From NCBI GenBank assembly GCA_934754655.1, contig CAKVIC010000003.1:1-64000 (forward strand): a DNA stretch of 64,000 nucleotides, in the 5' to 3' direction. The notes under the pieces were generated by a model, which had not been told where the DNA came from, made no database searches, and saw only the letters and a list, made by a program, of their open reading frames with translations. A program made the translations under genes and the position numbers. Positions within the stretch are counted from its first letter, which is position 1, and the number at the start of each line of letters is the position of its first letter. Source of the DNA: an uncultured Candidatus Melainabacteria bacterium (GTDB lineage: Bacteria > Cyanobacteriota > Vampirovibrionia > Gastranaerophilales > Gastranaerophilaceae). Below, piece after piece: positions 50,740 to 60,447 of this stretch.

Positions 50740-51381
50740 TTATGATTGTTTTAAAACCACGTTAAATATTGTGTCTGCGACATAATAACAAGCATCTAGA
50801 ATATCCTCTATATCTTGATACATATCTCTAAGCTTTATAACTTCAAGAGTTTCATATTTTCCTGAATACAAATCATGCAAAGCTTCTCTGTGAATTTCAT
50901 CCCCACGAGATTCAATTTCCTTCATCTCAATATTAAGTTGAGTCATTTCATTTGTGTCTGAAACTTTTTTGAATTTAGAAATAATCTCACACAATTTGTT
51001 CGTAGCTTCTAATAAAGTTGAGGCTTGCTCTTTCATTTCTTTAGTATAATTATTAATTCTATATACTTCCAAATGCAGGCAAGCCTTAGCTATTTCTTTA
51101 TTAATTTTATTTAATTGAACTGCGATAGTCTGAATATCTTCTCTTTCAATCGGTGTAATAAAACTTTTATTTAATTCTTTCAGAACCGCTTTATACGAGA
51201 ATTTACCTTTTTTCTTAAAATTCAAAGCCAGTTCTTTATGCTCTTCATCCAAATGATTTTGAATAATTTCATTGAATAAAGTCGCGGTCTTGAAACAAAT
51301 TTGTGAAAGTTCTTGAAACCGCGCAAAAAATAATTTATCTTCAGGCGGTAAAATGTAAGACAATAAATTAAACTTCGACAT
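50740..51381 (-). CDS. DUF47/PhoU-like partner of PiT
   Basis: A 213-residue all-helical protein of the DUF47 (TIGR00153) family, related to PhoU. The N-terminus LPPEDKLFFARFQEL and the C-terminal TLEVIKLRDMYQDIEDILDACYYVADTI are typical. These proteins are encoded next to PiT transporters and are thought to regulate phosphate flux. The operon order DUF47-PiT fits that role. Confidence 0.9.
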   Translation of the reverse strand: MSKFNLLSYILPPEDKLFFARFQELSQICFKTATLFNEIIQNHLDEEHKELALNFKKKGKFSYKAVLKELNKSFITPIEREDIQTIAVQLNKINKEIAKACLHLEVYRINNYTKEMKEQASTLLEATNKLCEIISKFKKVSDTNEMTQLNIEMKEIESRGDEIHREALHDLYSGKYETLEVIKLRDMYQDIEDILDACYYVADTIFNVVLKQS

Positions 51382-51466
51382 ATATATAACCTCATAATAT
51401 ACATGCTAATTTTATCTCAAAAAAAATTTACTGTTAACAAATTTTTATAAAAAATTAATAAATTAA

Positions 51467-51549
51467 ATTCAAAATAAATGAATTAAAAATGTAACATTTT
51501 GTAAAGATTTTTTATAAAACCCTAAAGTTTTTAAAAAAAATGCCGATAT
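51467..51549 (+). promoter_or_regulatory. Sigma-28 (FliA)-type promoter cassette B
   Basis: TAAAGTTT at 51523-51530, an 11-base spacer, and GCCGATAT at 51542-51549. Together with 56 upstream bases it aligns without gaps to 14165-14247 (25 of 27 identical within the promoter, 43 of 56 upstream, by hand). It lies 33 bases ahead of a 42-codon ORF with its own ribosome site. Similarity ends shortly after the -10, so the regulatory block, not the gene, is duplicated. Confidence 0.85.
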
Positions 51550-51582
51550 ACATAGTGTGAAAAATAACAGGAGTATTAAATT

Positions 51583-51711
51583 ATGTATAATATGTGGCCT
51601 GGATGTTATAGTTTTAGAGAAAGCATTGGTTTAATTCTTACGTGGGCAAAGAATAAATTAGATGATTTGGTGTATCAAGTTTATGAATTAGATAGGCTTG
51701 TTCATACTTAA
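51583..51711 (+). CDS. 42-residue protein under a sigma-28-type promoter
   Basis: The frame opens with AGGAG nine bases ahead of an ATG and encodes MYNMWPGCYSFRESIGLILT, then a helical stretch with WAKNKLDDLVYQVYELDRL. It is not similar to the two small proteins behind the other cassette. No family is recognised. The FliA-type promoter, ribosome site and terminator (51790-51816) make a complete transcription unit, so a real small gene is likely. Membership of the flagellar regulon is inference. Confidence 0.6.
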   Translation: MYNMWPGCYSFRESIGLILTWAKNKLDDLVYQVYELDRLVHT

Positions 51712-51789
51712 GTTGACAAAAAGTTGTAAATCGGAACCTTTTTGGACAAACTTCAATAAAAATTAACTCTCGAAATTACGTACACACTC

Positions 51790-51816
51790 GCACTTCCTCG
51801 AAAGTGCTTTTTTTTT
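51790..51816 (+). terminator. Terminator of the 42-residue gene
   Basis: A 6-bp stem GCACTT/AAGTGC with a 6-base loop and nine T directly after. Confidence 0.8.
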
Positions 51817-51914
51817 GCTTTATTTTTTGATAAAATTATATTGTTGAACAATCAAAATTTTTTAAATTTGGGAAGGATTTTCAAGGCAAAAACCTTGATA
51901 ACAACAAAAATATA

Positions 51915-53822
51915 ATGAAGAGAATACTTTATTTTATAACGTTACTAATCATTTTTTTATTTAGTTTTATAACCACTTCTTTCGCCGAAGATAGTTCCAA
52001 AATCTTGGCGCTAAATTACGATAATGCTTCAAATTTAATACATATTTCAACAAAAGATTTTCAATATTCAGCAGAAACTCCTATTAAAAGCCAAAAATTA
52101 ACAAATCCAAATAGAATTTATTTTGATATACAAAATGCTGTTTTGATTGGCGAAAAACAACAACTTATTTTTGAAAAAAGTTCTTTTAAAGAAATTCGCC
52201 TTGCGCAATTTTCAACTTCACCAAATATTGTACGTGCTGTAATAACATTTGAAGAAGATTTTGATACTTCAAAAGTAAAAATTCAAAATATCAATGGGAA
52301 TTTATTTATAAAAACAAACAACTTAAAAATTTCGAATGATTATTTTAACCCAATATATGATGAAGCTCCTGAAAAATTACCATATTTATCAATAACTGCT
52401 AATTCTCAATTTGTAGAAAAAGTTGAAATTCCAGTGTCTACGATGATTAAAACATCTGGTGGAATGTTAAATGAAATTCAACACGCTTTTGAAAACACAA
52501 CATTATCTAATACTAACGGAAAAACTTATGATTCTGTCATTTCTCTTGACATTTCTTCAAAACTTAAAATGCGAACTAAATACTATATTAATCAATATCA
52601 ACCTCAAAATAACGGACTGCTAATCAGCGGAATCGGGCAATTAACTACCGGAAAAGTCTTTTACCTAAATGCGCCCAAGCGCGTTGTAATAGATTTACCG
52701 AATACTTTTTTGGATAAAAAATATCGAAATCGCGAAATTAATATTTGCCAAGATGGAAGTTGCAAAGATTCAGCAAAAATCGGACAATTTGAATATAATA
52801 CAGCAAGAATTGTTATAACGACTGATTCTCCGGAAAAATACATTCCGATTTACTCAAGCGATTCAGAATCATTATTTATCATAAATTCTGACAAATTAAA
52901 TCACACAAGTCTTGTTGGAAATATTTCAAATTTAAACAAAGCTTTTGTAAAAAAGATTGATTCAAAAACTTCAGAATTAATCTTATCTTTCACCACTCCT
53001 ATTGTTCATTCAATTATAAGAAATGATAATTCATTTAATTTATATTTGTTCAATGTTAAAAGTTATAATGAAGCAGACATAACAAAAACTATAGCAGCGA
53101 GTGGTTTTAAAGATTTAAAGCTATCTCTTTTACCACAAATCGGAATAAAAGCCGGAATAAACCTTAGCAAAACTGATATAATTAAAGTAGAGCAAAGTGT
53201 TGATGCAAAGGCTTTAAAAATTACCTTGAAAAAAACTCAGCCAGAAACAAAATCAGCAGAAAAACCAATTATAAAAAAAGGAGACTCTAAAAACAAAATT
53301 GTACTTGATGCGGGACACGGCGGGTCTGATTATGGCGCAATTCGCGAAGGCATAAATGAAAAAGATATTACGCTTGATGTAACAAAACGTGTTGAATCTT
53401 TATTACGTTCAAAAGGTTACAAAGTCGTTATGACACGCAAAGATGACACTTTTGTTTCTTTAGAAGATAGAGTTAATATCTCTGAAAACGAAGCTCCGCA
53501 AATTTTTGTAAGTATCCATGTAAATTCAGCTGTTTCTAAAGAACCTTATGGTTCAGAAACTCATTACTATCATGAATATAGTAAAGAGTTAGCAACTGTT
53601 GTTAACAAACATTTGGCTCAAGAGATTTCAACAAAAGATAGAGGCTTATTTAAATCTATGTTTTACGTGATTAATCACACAACAGTACCGGCAATACTTG
53701 TTGAAATAGGATTTATTTCTAACGATAATGAAAGAAATGAACTTATTACCGATAAGCGAAAACAAGCAACAGCCAAGGCTATTACAGATGGTATTATTGA
53801 ATATTTAAAAGGAAGGAAGTAA
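51915..53822 (+). CDS. AMIN-domain N-acetylmuramoyl-L-alanine amidase
   Basis: A 635-residue exported cell-wall amidase. After a signal peptide (residues 1 to about 24) come two or three AMIN-like beta domains (about 28-125, 205-330 and 335-440) that target peptidoglycan, and a C-terminal Amidase_3 domain (about 455-630). The zinc site reads IVLDAGHGGSDYG, Glu in INEKDITL, and SIHVNSA; the catalytic Glu is in ILVEIGFISN. This is the AmiC layout common in Cyanobacteria. It is followed 4 bp later by murI. It is the second Amidase_3 protein in the window. Confidence 0.92.
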   Translation: MKRILYFITLLIIFLFSFITTSFAEDSSKILALNYDNASNLIHISTKDFQYSAETPIKSQKLTNPNRIYFDIQNAVLIGEKQQLIFEKSSFKEIRLAQFSTSPNIVRAVITFEEDFDTSKVKIQNINGNLFIKTNNLKISNDYFNPIYDEAPEKLPYLSITANSQFVEKVEIPVSTMIKTSGGMLNEIQHAFENTTLSNTNGKTYDSVISLDISSKLKMRTKYYINQYQPQNNGLLISGIGQLTTGKVFYLNAPKRVVIDLPNTFLDKKYRNREINICQDGSCKDSAKIGQFEYNTARIVITTDSPEKYIPIYSSDSESLFIINSDKLNHTSLVGNISNLNKAFVKKIDSKTSELILSFTTPIVHSIIRNDNSFNLYLFNVKSYNEADITKTIAASGFKDLKLSLLPQIGIKAGINLSKTDIIKVEQSVDAKALKITLKKTQPETKSAEKPIIKKGDSKNKIVLDAGHGGSDYGAIREGINEKDITLDVTKRVESLLRSKGYKVVMTRKDDTFVSLEDRVNISENEAPQIFVSIHVNSAVSKEPYGSETHYYHEYSKELATVVNKHLAQEISTKDRGLFKSMFYVINHTTVPAILVEIGFISNDNERNELITDKRKQATAKAITDGIIEYLKGRK

Positions 53823-53826
53823 TAAA

Positions 53827-54624
53827 GTGTCAATAGAAAAAACTTCTCCTATAGGATTTTTTGATTCAGGTGTCGGGGGCTTATCAGTATTAGCAAAGTT
53901 TAGAGCCGTTTTAGAAAATGAAAATATTCTTTACTTTGGCGATTTAAAAAATTTACCTTATGGTAACAAATCAAAAACAGAACTTGTCGGTTTTGCACAA
54001 AATATTTTAGATTTTTTTGAATCAAAAAATGTAAAAGCCGTTGTTATTGCATGCAACACGTCTTCTGCCCTAGCTTATGAAAGCATAAAAAACAAATATA
54101 ATTTTAAAATTTATCCAATAATACAATCTTGTGCAAAAAAAATTTCCAACATGGGATTTTCTACGATAGGAGTTTTTGCGACCCAAGGAACGATTTTTAC
54201 GCACGCATATAAAAATGAAATTAATAAATATGATAAAAACATAAATGTTATAGAAATTGCTTGCCCCAATTGGGTTGAAATCGTAGAGGGAATAGAATCA
54301 AATATTGACGAGCACTTTGATTTAAAAACAAAATGTTCTGAAATGCTAAAATATAATCCTCAAAAAATTATATTAGGTTGCACCCATTATCCTTATTTGA
54401 TAGATAAACTAACAGAATTTGTACCTCGCGAAATGTTTATAAATCCATCTGAAATTTTTGTAGATTTTATAAAAGAAGATTTAGAAAAATCAAATCTACT
54501 AAATCCTACGATTCAAAAAGGTACTGAAGAATTTTTTGTTAGCGCACGTCAAGAAGACTTTGTAAAAAATGCTCAAATCTTTTATCAAATAAAACAAAAC
54601 CCACAAATAATTAACTTAGCGTAA
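53827..54624 (+). CDS. murI: Glutamate racemase
   Basis: Provides D-glutamate for peptidoglycan. The catalytic cysteines are in VIACNTSSA and LGCTHYP; GFFDSGVGGLSVL is the N-terminal signature and the length (265) is typical. The start is GTG with AGGAAG upstream. It directly follows the amidase gene, so wall synthesis and cleavage share a message. Its 3' end overlaps the convergent DUF212 gene by 14 bp. Confidence 0.95.
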   Translation: MSIEKTSPIGFFDSGVGGLSVLAKFRAVLENENILYFGDLKNLPYGNKSKTELVGFAQNILDFFESKNVKAVVIACNTSSALAYESIKNKYNFKIYPIIQSCAKKISNMGFSTIGVFATQGTIFTHAYKNEINKYDKNINVIEIACPNWVEIVEGIESNIDEHFDLKTKCSEMLKYNPQKIILGCTHYPYLIDKLTEFVPREMFINPSEIFVDFIKEDLEKSNLLNPTIQKGTEEFFVSARQEDFVKNAQIFYQIKQNPQIINLA

Positions 54625-55090
54625 CAAATCTTGCTAAAATGATGTGAATATAATAAGCATAAAATATTCCAAAAATCGCCCCAACAATTACTTGAACCGG
54701 CGTATGTCCTAACCATTCTTTAAGTTTTCCACCGGCTTCTTTTAATTCTTGTTTATAAATATCCATAATTATTCTATTTAAACAAGCTGCTTGCTTACCA
54801 GCAGCTCTTCTTACACCTGCTGCATCATACATTACAATAAGCGCAAAACCCAATGAGATTGCAGTTTCTATAGAATTTATACCCGTAATTAACGCTACAG
54901 AAGTTGTTAATCCCATAACACCCGCTGCGTGAGAACTTGGCATTCCCCCAGTTGTTGTAAACAAACGAAAATCCACATTTCTTTTAGTTACTAAATGCCA
55001 AATTACTTTTAAAATCTGTGCTACAAACACGGCAGACATTGCAACAAATATCGCTTCATAACCACAATTATAAATTTTACTTAATTCCAT
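54611..55090 (-). CDS. Divergent PAP2-family (DUF212) membrane protein
   Basis: A 159-residue membrane protein with the DUF212 signature GGMPSSHAAGVMGLTT and VMYDAAGVRRAAGKQA, then HTPVQVIVGAIFGI. The PSSH piece relates it to acid phosphatases of the PAP2 class, but the function is unsettled; cyanobacteria and plants have homologues. It starts directly at the ispA stop, so the two are cotranscribed, with rsgA upstream. Confidence 0.88.
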   Translation of the reverse strand: MELSKIYNCGYEAIFVAMSAVFVAQILKVIWHLVTKRNVDFRLFTTTGGMPSSHAAGVMGLTTSVALITGINSIETAISLGFALIVMYDAAGVRRAAGKQAACLNRIIMDIYKQELKEAGGKLKEWLGHTPVQVIVGAIFGIFYAYYIHIILARFVTLS

Positions 55091-55963
55091 CTAAACTCCA
55101 TTTATTCTTTTACTTAATTTATCTAAAATCTCTTTAATAATTTTTGAATCATAATTATTTATTATATCATAACAAATTTTAATATTTTCATTAAATTTTT
55201 TCTTTGCATTCTCTAAACCATAAAGCGAAACATAAGTAAGTTTTCCGGCATTTTTATCCTTGCCGATAGTTTTCCCCATTTCCTCAAAAGATGAAATTTC
55301 ATCCATTATGTCATCATAAATTTGAAAAGCCATACCAAAAGTTGTTGCAAATTTATCAAATTTTTCTATAATCCTTGTGTCTGCACCTGCAATAATTGCA
55401 CCGGTTCGCATTGCTAATCTAAACAACGTCGCAGTTTTATTCAAATGAATAAAATCTAAAGTTTCTTCTTTAGAAGTGTTTTCAAAAACACCTTTTTCTG
55501 AATCAATGTCAACTACCTGTCCGGCTATTAACCCATAAACTCCGGCAAATTTTGTGTATTCGTGCAAAACATTTATCAATCGTTCCTTAAACAAACCTTC
55601 TGTTTTTTCAATTATAAGTTGAGGTGCAAACGTCAAAAGAGCATCACCTGCAAGAACAGCATTTGCTTCACCAAAAACTTTGTGATTGGAAGGTTTACCA
55701 CGTCTAAAATCATCATTATCCATACAAGGCAAATCATCATGTATCAAACTTTGCACATGTAACATTTCAATTGCACATGCAGTTGGCATTGCTTGCTCAA
55801 TATTCCCACCTAGCATTCTAACGGTTTCCAAACAAAAAATTGGACGTAAACGCTTGCCCGGAAGCATTAAAGTATACTTCATTGCTTTAAAAATATCTGC
55901 AGGATATCCTATTGGTAAATATTCATCTAAATGTTTTTCTATCAAATTAATCAAATTTTTCAT
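55091..55963 (-). CDS. ispA: Geranyl/farnesyl diphosphate synthase
   Basis: A prenyltransferase that chains C5 units to C10-C20. The first Asp-rich motif is in SLIHDDLPCMDNDDFRRG, the second in QIYDDIMDE, and GKRLRPIFC binds diphosphate. Length 290 is that of IspA. The frame opens at a TTG at 55969; the ATG at 55963 has AAGGAT upstream. It overlaps the 3' end of rsgA by 17 bp. Confidence 0.94.
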   Translation of the reverse strand: MKNLINLIEKHLDEYLPIGYPADIFKAMKYTLMLPGKRLRPIFCLETVRMLGGNIEQAMPTACAIEMLHVQSLIHDDLPCMDNDDFRRGKPSNHKVFGEANAVLAGDALLTFAPQLIIEKTEGLFKERLINVLHEYTKFAGVYGLIAGQVVDIDSEKGVFENTSKEETLDFIHLNKTATLFRLAMRTGAIIAGADTRIIEKFDKFATTFGMAFQIYDDIMDEISSFEEMGKTIGKDKNAGKLTYVSLYGLENAKKKFNENIKICYDIINNYDSKIIKEILDKLSKRINGV

Positions 55964-56951
55964 CTTCAATATCCTTATAAATATTTTGTTTTAATGTATT
56001 ACGTGCGCTTTGTCGTTTACGCGCGCTGATTTTTACCGATATTTTATCATGCGTGCTTTTGTGAGTTGTTTCTTTTTTCACACCTTGAAATTTAACTTTT
56101 TCTTTATAATTTTTTGCTTCTTCAACAAAAATTTTGTAACTTTCATAACGAGTATCATCAATTTTATCAAAATTCTCTTTTAAATTACAACCATTTTCTG
56201 AAATATGTAAACAATTTGGATACTTACAAGTTCCTCTATATGGCAGAATCTCATCAAACAAAGAATCAATTTCATTTGGCATTAAAAAATCAAACTTAAG
56301 ATTACTAAACCCTGGAGTATCAACGATTCTGGAATTAGAATTAATATCAATAATTTCACAATGGCGTGTCGTATGAGTACCTCGCGAAGTTTTTTCACTA
56401 ACTTCACCAGTTTTTAAATGAACATTTTTTAAACCAATAGAGTTTATCAAGCTTGATTTTCCAACTCCTGAAGAACCACAAAGAACAGAAGTTTTTCCTT
56501 TTAAAATTTTCTTAAAATCTTCAATACCATAACCTTCTAAAGCCGAAGTAAATAAAATATCAAATCCTAACGGTTGATAGATTGAAAAAACTTTCTCAAT
56601 AATTTTATCATCACGCGATAAATCATTTTTGTTAAAACATAAAACTGTCGGTATATTATGATATTTGGCAAAAGAAATGTATCTATTAAGCTGTGTAAAA
56701 TTCAATTCAGGTTCTTTTACAGCCGAAATTATTATAATTTGGTCAACATTAGCGACAGAAGGACGCGGAATATAATTCTTTCTTAACAAAATTTTTTCGA
56801 TAGCATTATTTTCAAACTCAACAAAATCGCCAACAAAAACTTGTTGTTTCTGTTTTTTCAGCACTTCTCTAAGTTTACATTCATAAATTTTATGTAAAGC
56901 TTCAACATAATAGAAATCTGAATGAATTTTTACAATTTGTCCTTTTGCCAT
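55947..56951 (-). CDS. rsgA: Ribosome small-subunit GTPase RsgA
   Basis: A circularly permuted GTPase that helps mature the 30S subunit. An N-terminal OB-fold precedes the G domain, in which G4 (CFNKNDL) comes before G1 (CGSSGVGKSSLIN), the mark of permutation. The zinc-binding tail has CKYPNCLHISENGC. Beyond it is a basic extension (HKSTHDKISVKISARKRQ). The frame opens at a TTG at 56990; the ATG at 56951 gives the family start MAKGQIVKIHSD. First gene of rsgA-ispA-DUF212. Confidence 0.94.
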   Translation of the reverse strand: MAKGQIVKIHSDFYYVEALHKIYECKLREVLKKQKQQVFVGDFVEFENNAIEKILLRKNYIPRPSVANVDQIIIISAVKEPELNFTQLNRYISFAKYHNIPTVLCFNKNDLSRDDKIIEKVFSIYQPLGFDILFTSALEGYGIEDFKKILKGKTSVLCGSSGVGKSSLINSIGLKNVHLKTGEVSEKTSRGTHTTRHCEIIDINSNSRIVDTPGFSNLKFDFLMPNEIDSLFDEILPYRGTCKYPNCLHISENGCNLKENFDKIDDTRYESYKIFVEEAKNYKEKVKFQGVKKETTHKSTHDKISVKISARKRQSARNTLKQNIYKDIEDEKFD

Positions 56952-57073
56952 ATCGAAAATTTTACCACAATTGAGTGTCGATTGTAACAAGTTTAAAAAA
57001 ATTTAACAAACTATGATATTTTTTGAAAATTAATGTATAATAAATACAAAGAGATTATTAAGGAGAATGTATT

Positions 57074-57535
57074 GTGAAAACTATTGAAGGTTTATTGACC
57101 GTAACGAATGAAAAATTTTGTATTATTGTATCGCGTTTTAATGAATTTATTTGTTCAAAATTATTATCAGGCGCACTAGATGAGCTTAAACGCCACGGAG
57201 TTAACGAAGAAAATATTGATGTAGTATGGTGCCCCGGAGCTTTTGAAATTCCATTAGTTGCAAAAAAATGCGCTAAATCAGGAAAATATAATTCAATTAT
57301 TACGCTTGGCGCTGTTATAAAAGGCTCAACCTCTCATTACGATTATGTATGTGCGGAAGTTTCAAAAGGAGTTGCAAGTGTTTCATTAGAAACAGGTATC
57401 CCTGTTATATTTGGAGTTTTAACAACAGAAAATCTTGAACAAGCAATTGAAAGAGCCGGTACAAAATCTGGAAATAAGGGTGCAGACGCTGCAAAATCTG
57501 CAATAGAAATGGCTAGTTTATTAAAAAATATTTAG
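57074..57535 (+). CDS. ribH: 6,7-dimethyl-8-ribityllumazine synthase
   Basis: Makes lumazine, the penultimate intermediate of riboflavin synthesis, in large hollow assemblies. The 153-residue product has [10 protein letters not shown], the catalytic-loop [28 protein letters not shown], and [11 protein letters not shown]. The start is GTG with AAGGAGA upstream. No other rib genes or FMN riboswitch are nearby. It leads murQ by 15 bp. Confidence 0.95.
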   Translation: MKTIEGLLTVTNEKFCIIVSRFNEFICSKLLSGALDELKRHGVNEENIDVVWCPGAFEIPLVAKKCAKSGKYNSIITLGAVIKGSTSHYDYVCAEVSKGVASVSLETGIPVIFGVLTTENLEQAIERAGTKSGNKGADAAKSAIEMASLLKNI

Positions 57536-57550
57536 TATGAGGCAAATTAT

Positions 57551-58444
57551 ATGAGCGAAATAATAACCGAATACAGAAATGAAAATACACGCAATATTGA
57601 TTTACTTTCTACAATTGATATTGTAAGAAAAATTAATCAAGAGGATATGATTATTGCTCGCGCAGTTGCGGATGAAAGCACAAATATTGCAAGAGCAATA
57701 GATATTATTGCAAAACAATTCTTATTAGGTGGTCGCTTAATATATTTTGGAGCAGGGACTTCCGGAAGATTAGGTGTTTTAGATGCGTCCGAATGCCAAC
57801 CGACTTTTGGAGTTTCTCCAGATATGGTACAAGGATATATAGCTGGCGGGGATATAGCACTTAGATTACCCGTAGAAGGCGCTGAAGATAACTTTCAGCT
57901 TGGCGAAGTCGATGCTACTTTATTAAAAAAAGAAGATGTTTGTGTTGCGATATCAGCAAGCGGAAATCCGAAATACTTGCTTGGAGTTTTGGCTCAAGCA
58001 GAAAAAGTCGGTTGCAAAACTATAGCTTTAACCTGTAATCAAAAAGCTGCCATTTTAGAAGAAGTCGGACTAGGTATTTGTGTCGAAGTCGGCGCAGAAG
58101 TTATCGCAGGCTCAAGCCGAATGAAAGCAGGAACTGCAACAAAAATGGTGCTAAATATGTTAACAACAGGCGCAATGATTAAAATTGGAAAAACTTATGA
58201 AAACTTTATGATTGACTTAATGCCAACCAATGAAAAACTTAAAGATAGAGCTATACGAATTGTGTCAGAAATAGCAGATGTTAGTTACACAGATGCGTTT
58301 AAAAGCTTGCTTGAATCAAACTGGAAAGTTAAAACTTCTATATTAATGCTTAAATGTCATTTAAATGAAAATGAAGCTGACCAATTGTTGCACAAAAATC
58401 ACGGAGTTTTGCGAAAAGCCCTAAAAGAATTTCAAGGTGTGTAA
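57551..58444 (+). CDS. murQ: N-acetylmuramic acid 6-phosphate etherase
   Basis: Cleaves the lactyl ether of MurNAc-6-phosphate during recycling of peptidoglycan fragments. The SIS-fold protein of 297 residues has IYFGAGTSGRLGVLDASECQ, AISASGNPKY, and EVIAGSSRMKAGTATKMVLN with MPTNEKLKDRA, all hallmarks of MurQ. A MurNAc kinase or PTS partner is not in the window. It sits just ahead of a convergent lysozyme-like gene. Confidence 0.95.
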   Translation: MSEIITEYRNENTRNIDLLSTIDIVRKINQEDMIIARAVADESTNIARAIDIIAKQFLLGGRLIYFGAGTSGRLGVLDASECQPTFGVSPDMVQGYIAGGDIALRLPVEGAEDNFQLGEVDATLLKKEDVCVAISASGNPKYLLGVLAQAEKVGCKTIALTCNQKAAILEEVGLGICVEVGAEVIAGSSRMKAGTATKMVLNMLTTGAMIKIGKTYENFMIDLMPTNEKLKDRAIRIVSEIADVSYTDAFKSLLESNWKVKTSILMLKCHLNENEADQLLHKNHGVLRKALKEFQGV

Positions 58445-58451
58445 GAGGGGA

Positions 58452-59801
58452 TTAGCTATTGTATGTTTTTTGAAAATTTTCAATATCTTTAATTACAGCT
58501 TTGCATTCTACACCGAATAAACCATTCTCAAAAAATTCTTTATAAGTTATATTTTTATTTTTTTCGCTTCGCATATACCAGCCAAAAAATTTACTTGCTT
58601 TCTTTTTATCTGCTTCACTAAGATCATTTAATGCATGTAATATTCTAAATGCTGAACGTCGAGCATCACCCTCATTACAAATGCTAGTTGTACTTAATCC
58701 GTTAAAATAACCGCCTTCAAGATTAGCCTTTAAATTTTCACTATATTTTAACCACTTTTGACCAGCATTAAAAGATAAATCAATTAATCCTTCTTGAACA
58801 CTCTTAGGTAAAGATTTAAACTTAGATTCACCTATACAATCAATAACTCTTGCTCTATGAAATTTAATATCTGCAATTAAAATATCAAAAGCTTCTTGTT
58901 GATTAATTCTTGTTTTGCTATTAAATTTTGTTGTTTTTGTGTTTTTAAATTTATAACTATTAGTTTTATTTGTATGACCAAATCCAATAGTCGGTTCTTT
59001 AGCGGAACATTCATACTGTGATTTTGCATAAATAAATTTACCATTATGGGCTTGTCCTTCAGTAAAAATTAATAATTTTACAAAATCTTCACTGACTCCA
59101 GCACTTTGAGCAGTTCTTGATATATCGGCTTTGTATCCTTTAGGAATAGTATTATTTATACATTCTTTTGTATTTTGATTATAGCTTGTTTTAGTTTTAT
59201 TAAAATTATAATTAAACTTTCCTAAATCAACTGTTAAATCTTTTGGTAAATTAGCATTTTGTGATTTTGTTGATTTTGTTGATTTTGTTGGTTTTGTAGT
59301 CTTTGATGCTTCGTTCGATTTATTAACAGTCTTTGTAGGGGCTTTTTCATTTTTGCCTGTTCTTTGAGCTTTTTCTTGCTTTGTTTCAAAATCAAAATGT
59401 AAACGAACATTATTATTTTTGTCATAAATATTTACAATACCTTTTTCAGGATCAATTTTAATATTTTTAACATTCTTTAGTTCTGCAACATTTTTCTTAG
59501 CTTTTTGCAAATCTTCAAAAGTTATATCTTCATTATTACCATCCATTTTTGCAATATCACGCAACAATTTAAATGTATCATTAGAAAAATCTGCAGTACC
59601 TTGTTTTTTACCATTTTTTTCAATAGAAACAGAATCATCAAATATTGAAATTTTTATATTATTTGTTTCATTTTTTTTATCTTTATAATTTGTTATCTCA
59701 ACATTTTGTGGAGCTGATAAAGTTAATTTTTTAGGATTGGCATAAGTTTGAGCATTTGTAGCTGTAAATTTTGGGGGATTTCCAAATAATGATAAAAACA
59801 T
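58452..59801 (-). CDS. Phage-type (GH24-like) lysozyme domain protein
   Basis: The C-terminal 200 residues resemble phage muramidases: a catalytic Glu in LIFTEGQAH, PTIGFGHT for the TIGYGHT loop, QQEAFDILIADI, and LIDLSFNAGQKWL. The first 165 residues are a Lys/Asn/Thr-rich domain of beta character, then a Thr-Lys-Ser-Gln low-complexity linker (SKTTKPTKSTKSTKSQN). No signal peptide is present. A cut of the MurNAc-GlcNAc bond is expected. The lack of a secretion signal parallels the protein at 3674 and suggests shared unconventional export, or intracellular storage. Confidence 0.75.
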   Translation of the reverse strand: MFLSLFGNPPKFTATNAQTYANPKKLTLSAPQNVEITNYKDKKNETNNIKISIFDDSVSIEKNGKKQGTADFSNDTFKLLRDIAKMDGNNEDITFEDLQKAKKNVAELKNVKNIKIDPEKGIVNIYDKNNNVRLHFDFETKQEKAQRTGKNEKAPTKTVNKSNEASKTTKPTKSTKSTKSQNANLPKDLTVDLGKFNYNFNKTKTSYNQNTKECINNTIPKGYKADISRTAQSAGVSEDFVKLLIFTEGQAHNGKFIYAKSQYECSAKEPTIGFGHTNKTNSYKFKNTKTTKFNSKTRINQQEAFDILIADIKFHRARVIDCIGESKFKSLPKSVQEGLIDLSFNAGQKWLKYSENLKANLEGGYFNGLSTTSICNEGDARRSAFRILHALNDLSEADKKKASKFFGWYMRSEKNKNITYKEFFENGLFGVECKAVIKDIENFQKTYNS

Positions 59802-59910
59802 AAAAATTCCTCATTAATAAACTCGTATAATAATATAAAGTTTTTTTGAACAAAATAATTGCTCAAATTCAAAATTTTGTTACATAATTTAATAATGAGT
59901 ATAAATAAAT

Positions 59911-60447
59911 TTATTTATTTACTGAATTCTTGTAAAAAGATACAAATTTACCACCATAATTTTTTGTTTTTATTAATTTTAAATTTTCAATTTCAATTTT
60001 TGAATCGTGTTCAAAAATAATTAATGAATCCTCTTTTGTACAAGTTTTTAATTGTTCTACAATCTTTTCATATATCTCACTTTTATAAGGTGGATCTACA
60101 TAAATTACATCAAATTTTTCTTGAATTTTATTTATCAATTTTAAACTATCACCAATTTTTAAATTTGCCTTTAGGTTTAATTTTTTATAATTTTCTTTAA
60201 TAATATTTGCCACTTGTTTATTATTTTCAAGCACCAAAACTTCGCTAAAGCCACGTGATATAGCTTCTAGTCCCATTATTCCAGAGCCACCAAAAGTATC
60301 AAGAAAGTTTTTTCCACTAAAATCGCCTATTAATGAGAAAAGTGTGTTAAAAACTCCCATTCTAACTTTTGAAAGTGTTGGGCGTGTTATTTTTTCATCA
60401 GGTGCAGTTATTTTTCTTCCCTTAAAACTTCCGCCTGTAATAATCAT
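59911..60447 (-). CDS. rsmD: 16S rRNA (guanine966-N2)-methyltransferase RsmD
   Basis: A 178-residue SAM-dependent methyltransferase for G966 of 16S rRNA. GSFKGRKI, RPTLSKVRMGVFNTL, FLDTFGGSGIMGLEAISRG, and the catalytic VIYVDPPYKS are present. Length is normal. Its start overlaps the bioD-like stop as TAATG. Confidence 0.95.
   Translation of the reverse strand: MIITGGSFKGRKITAPDEKITRPTLSKVRMGVFNTLFSLIGDFSGKNFLDTFGGSGIMGLEAISRGFSEVLVLENNKQVANIIKENYKKLNLKANLKIGDSLKLINKIQEKFDVIYVDPPYKSEIYEKIVEQLKTCTKEDSLIIFEHDSKIEIENLKLIKTKNYGGKFVSFYKNSVNK

Noticed and set aside
53827..55090. murI and the DUF212 gene as a 14-bp overlap due to a wrong stop
   Set aside because: Both stops are supported by family length; converging overlaps of this size are normal in compact genomes.
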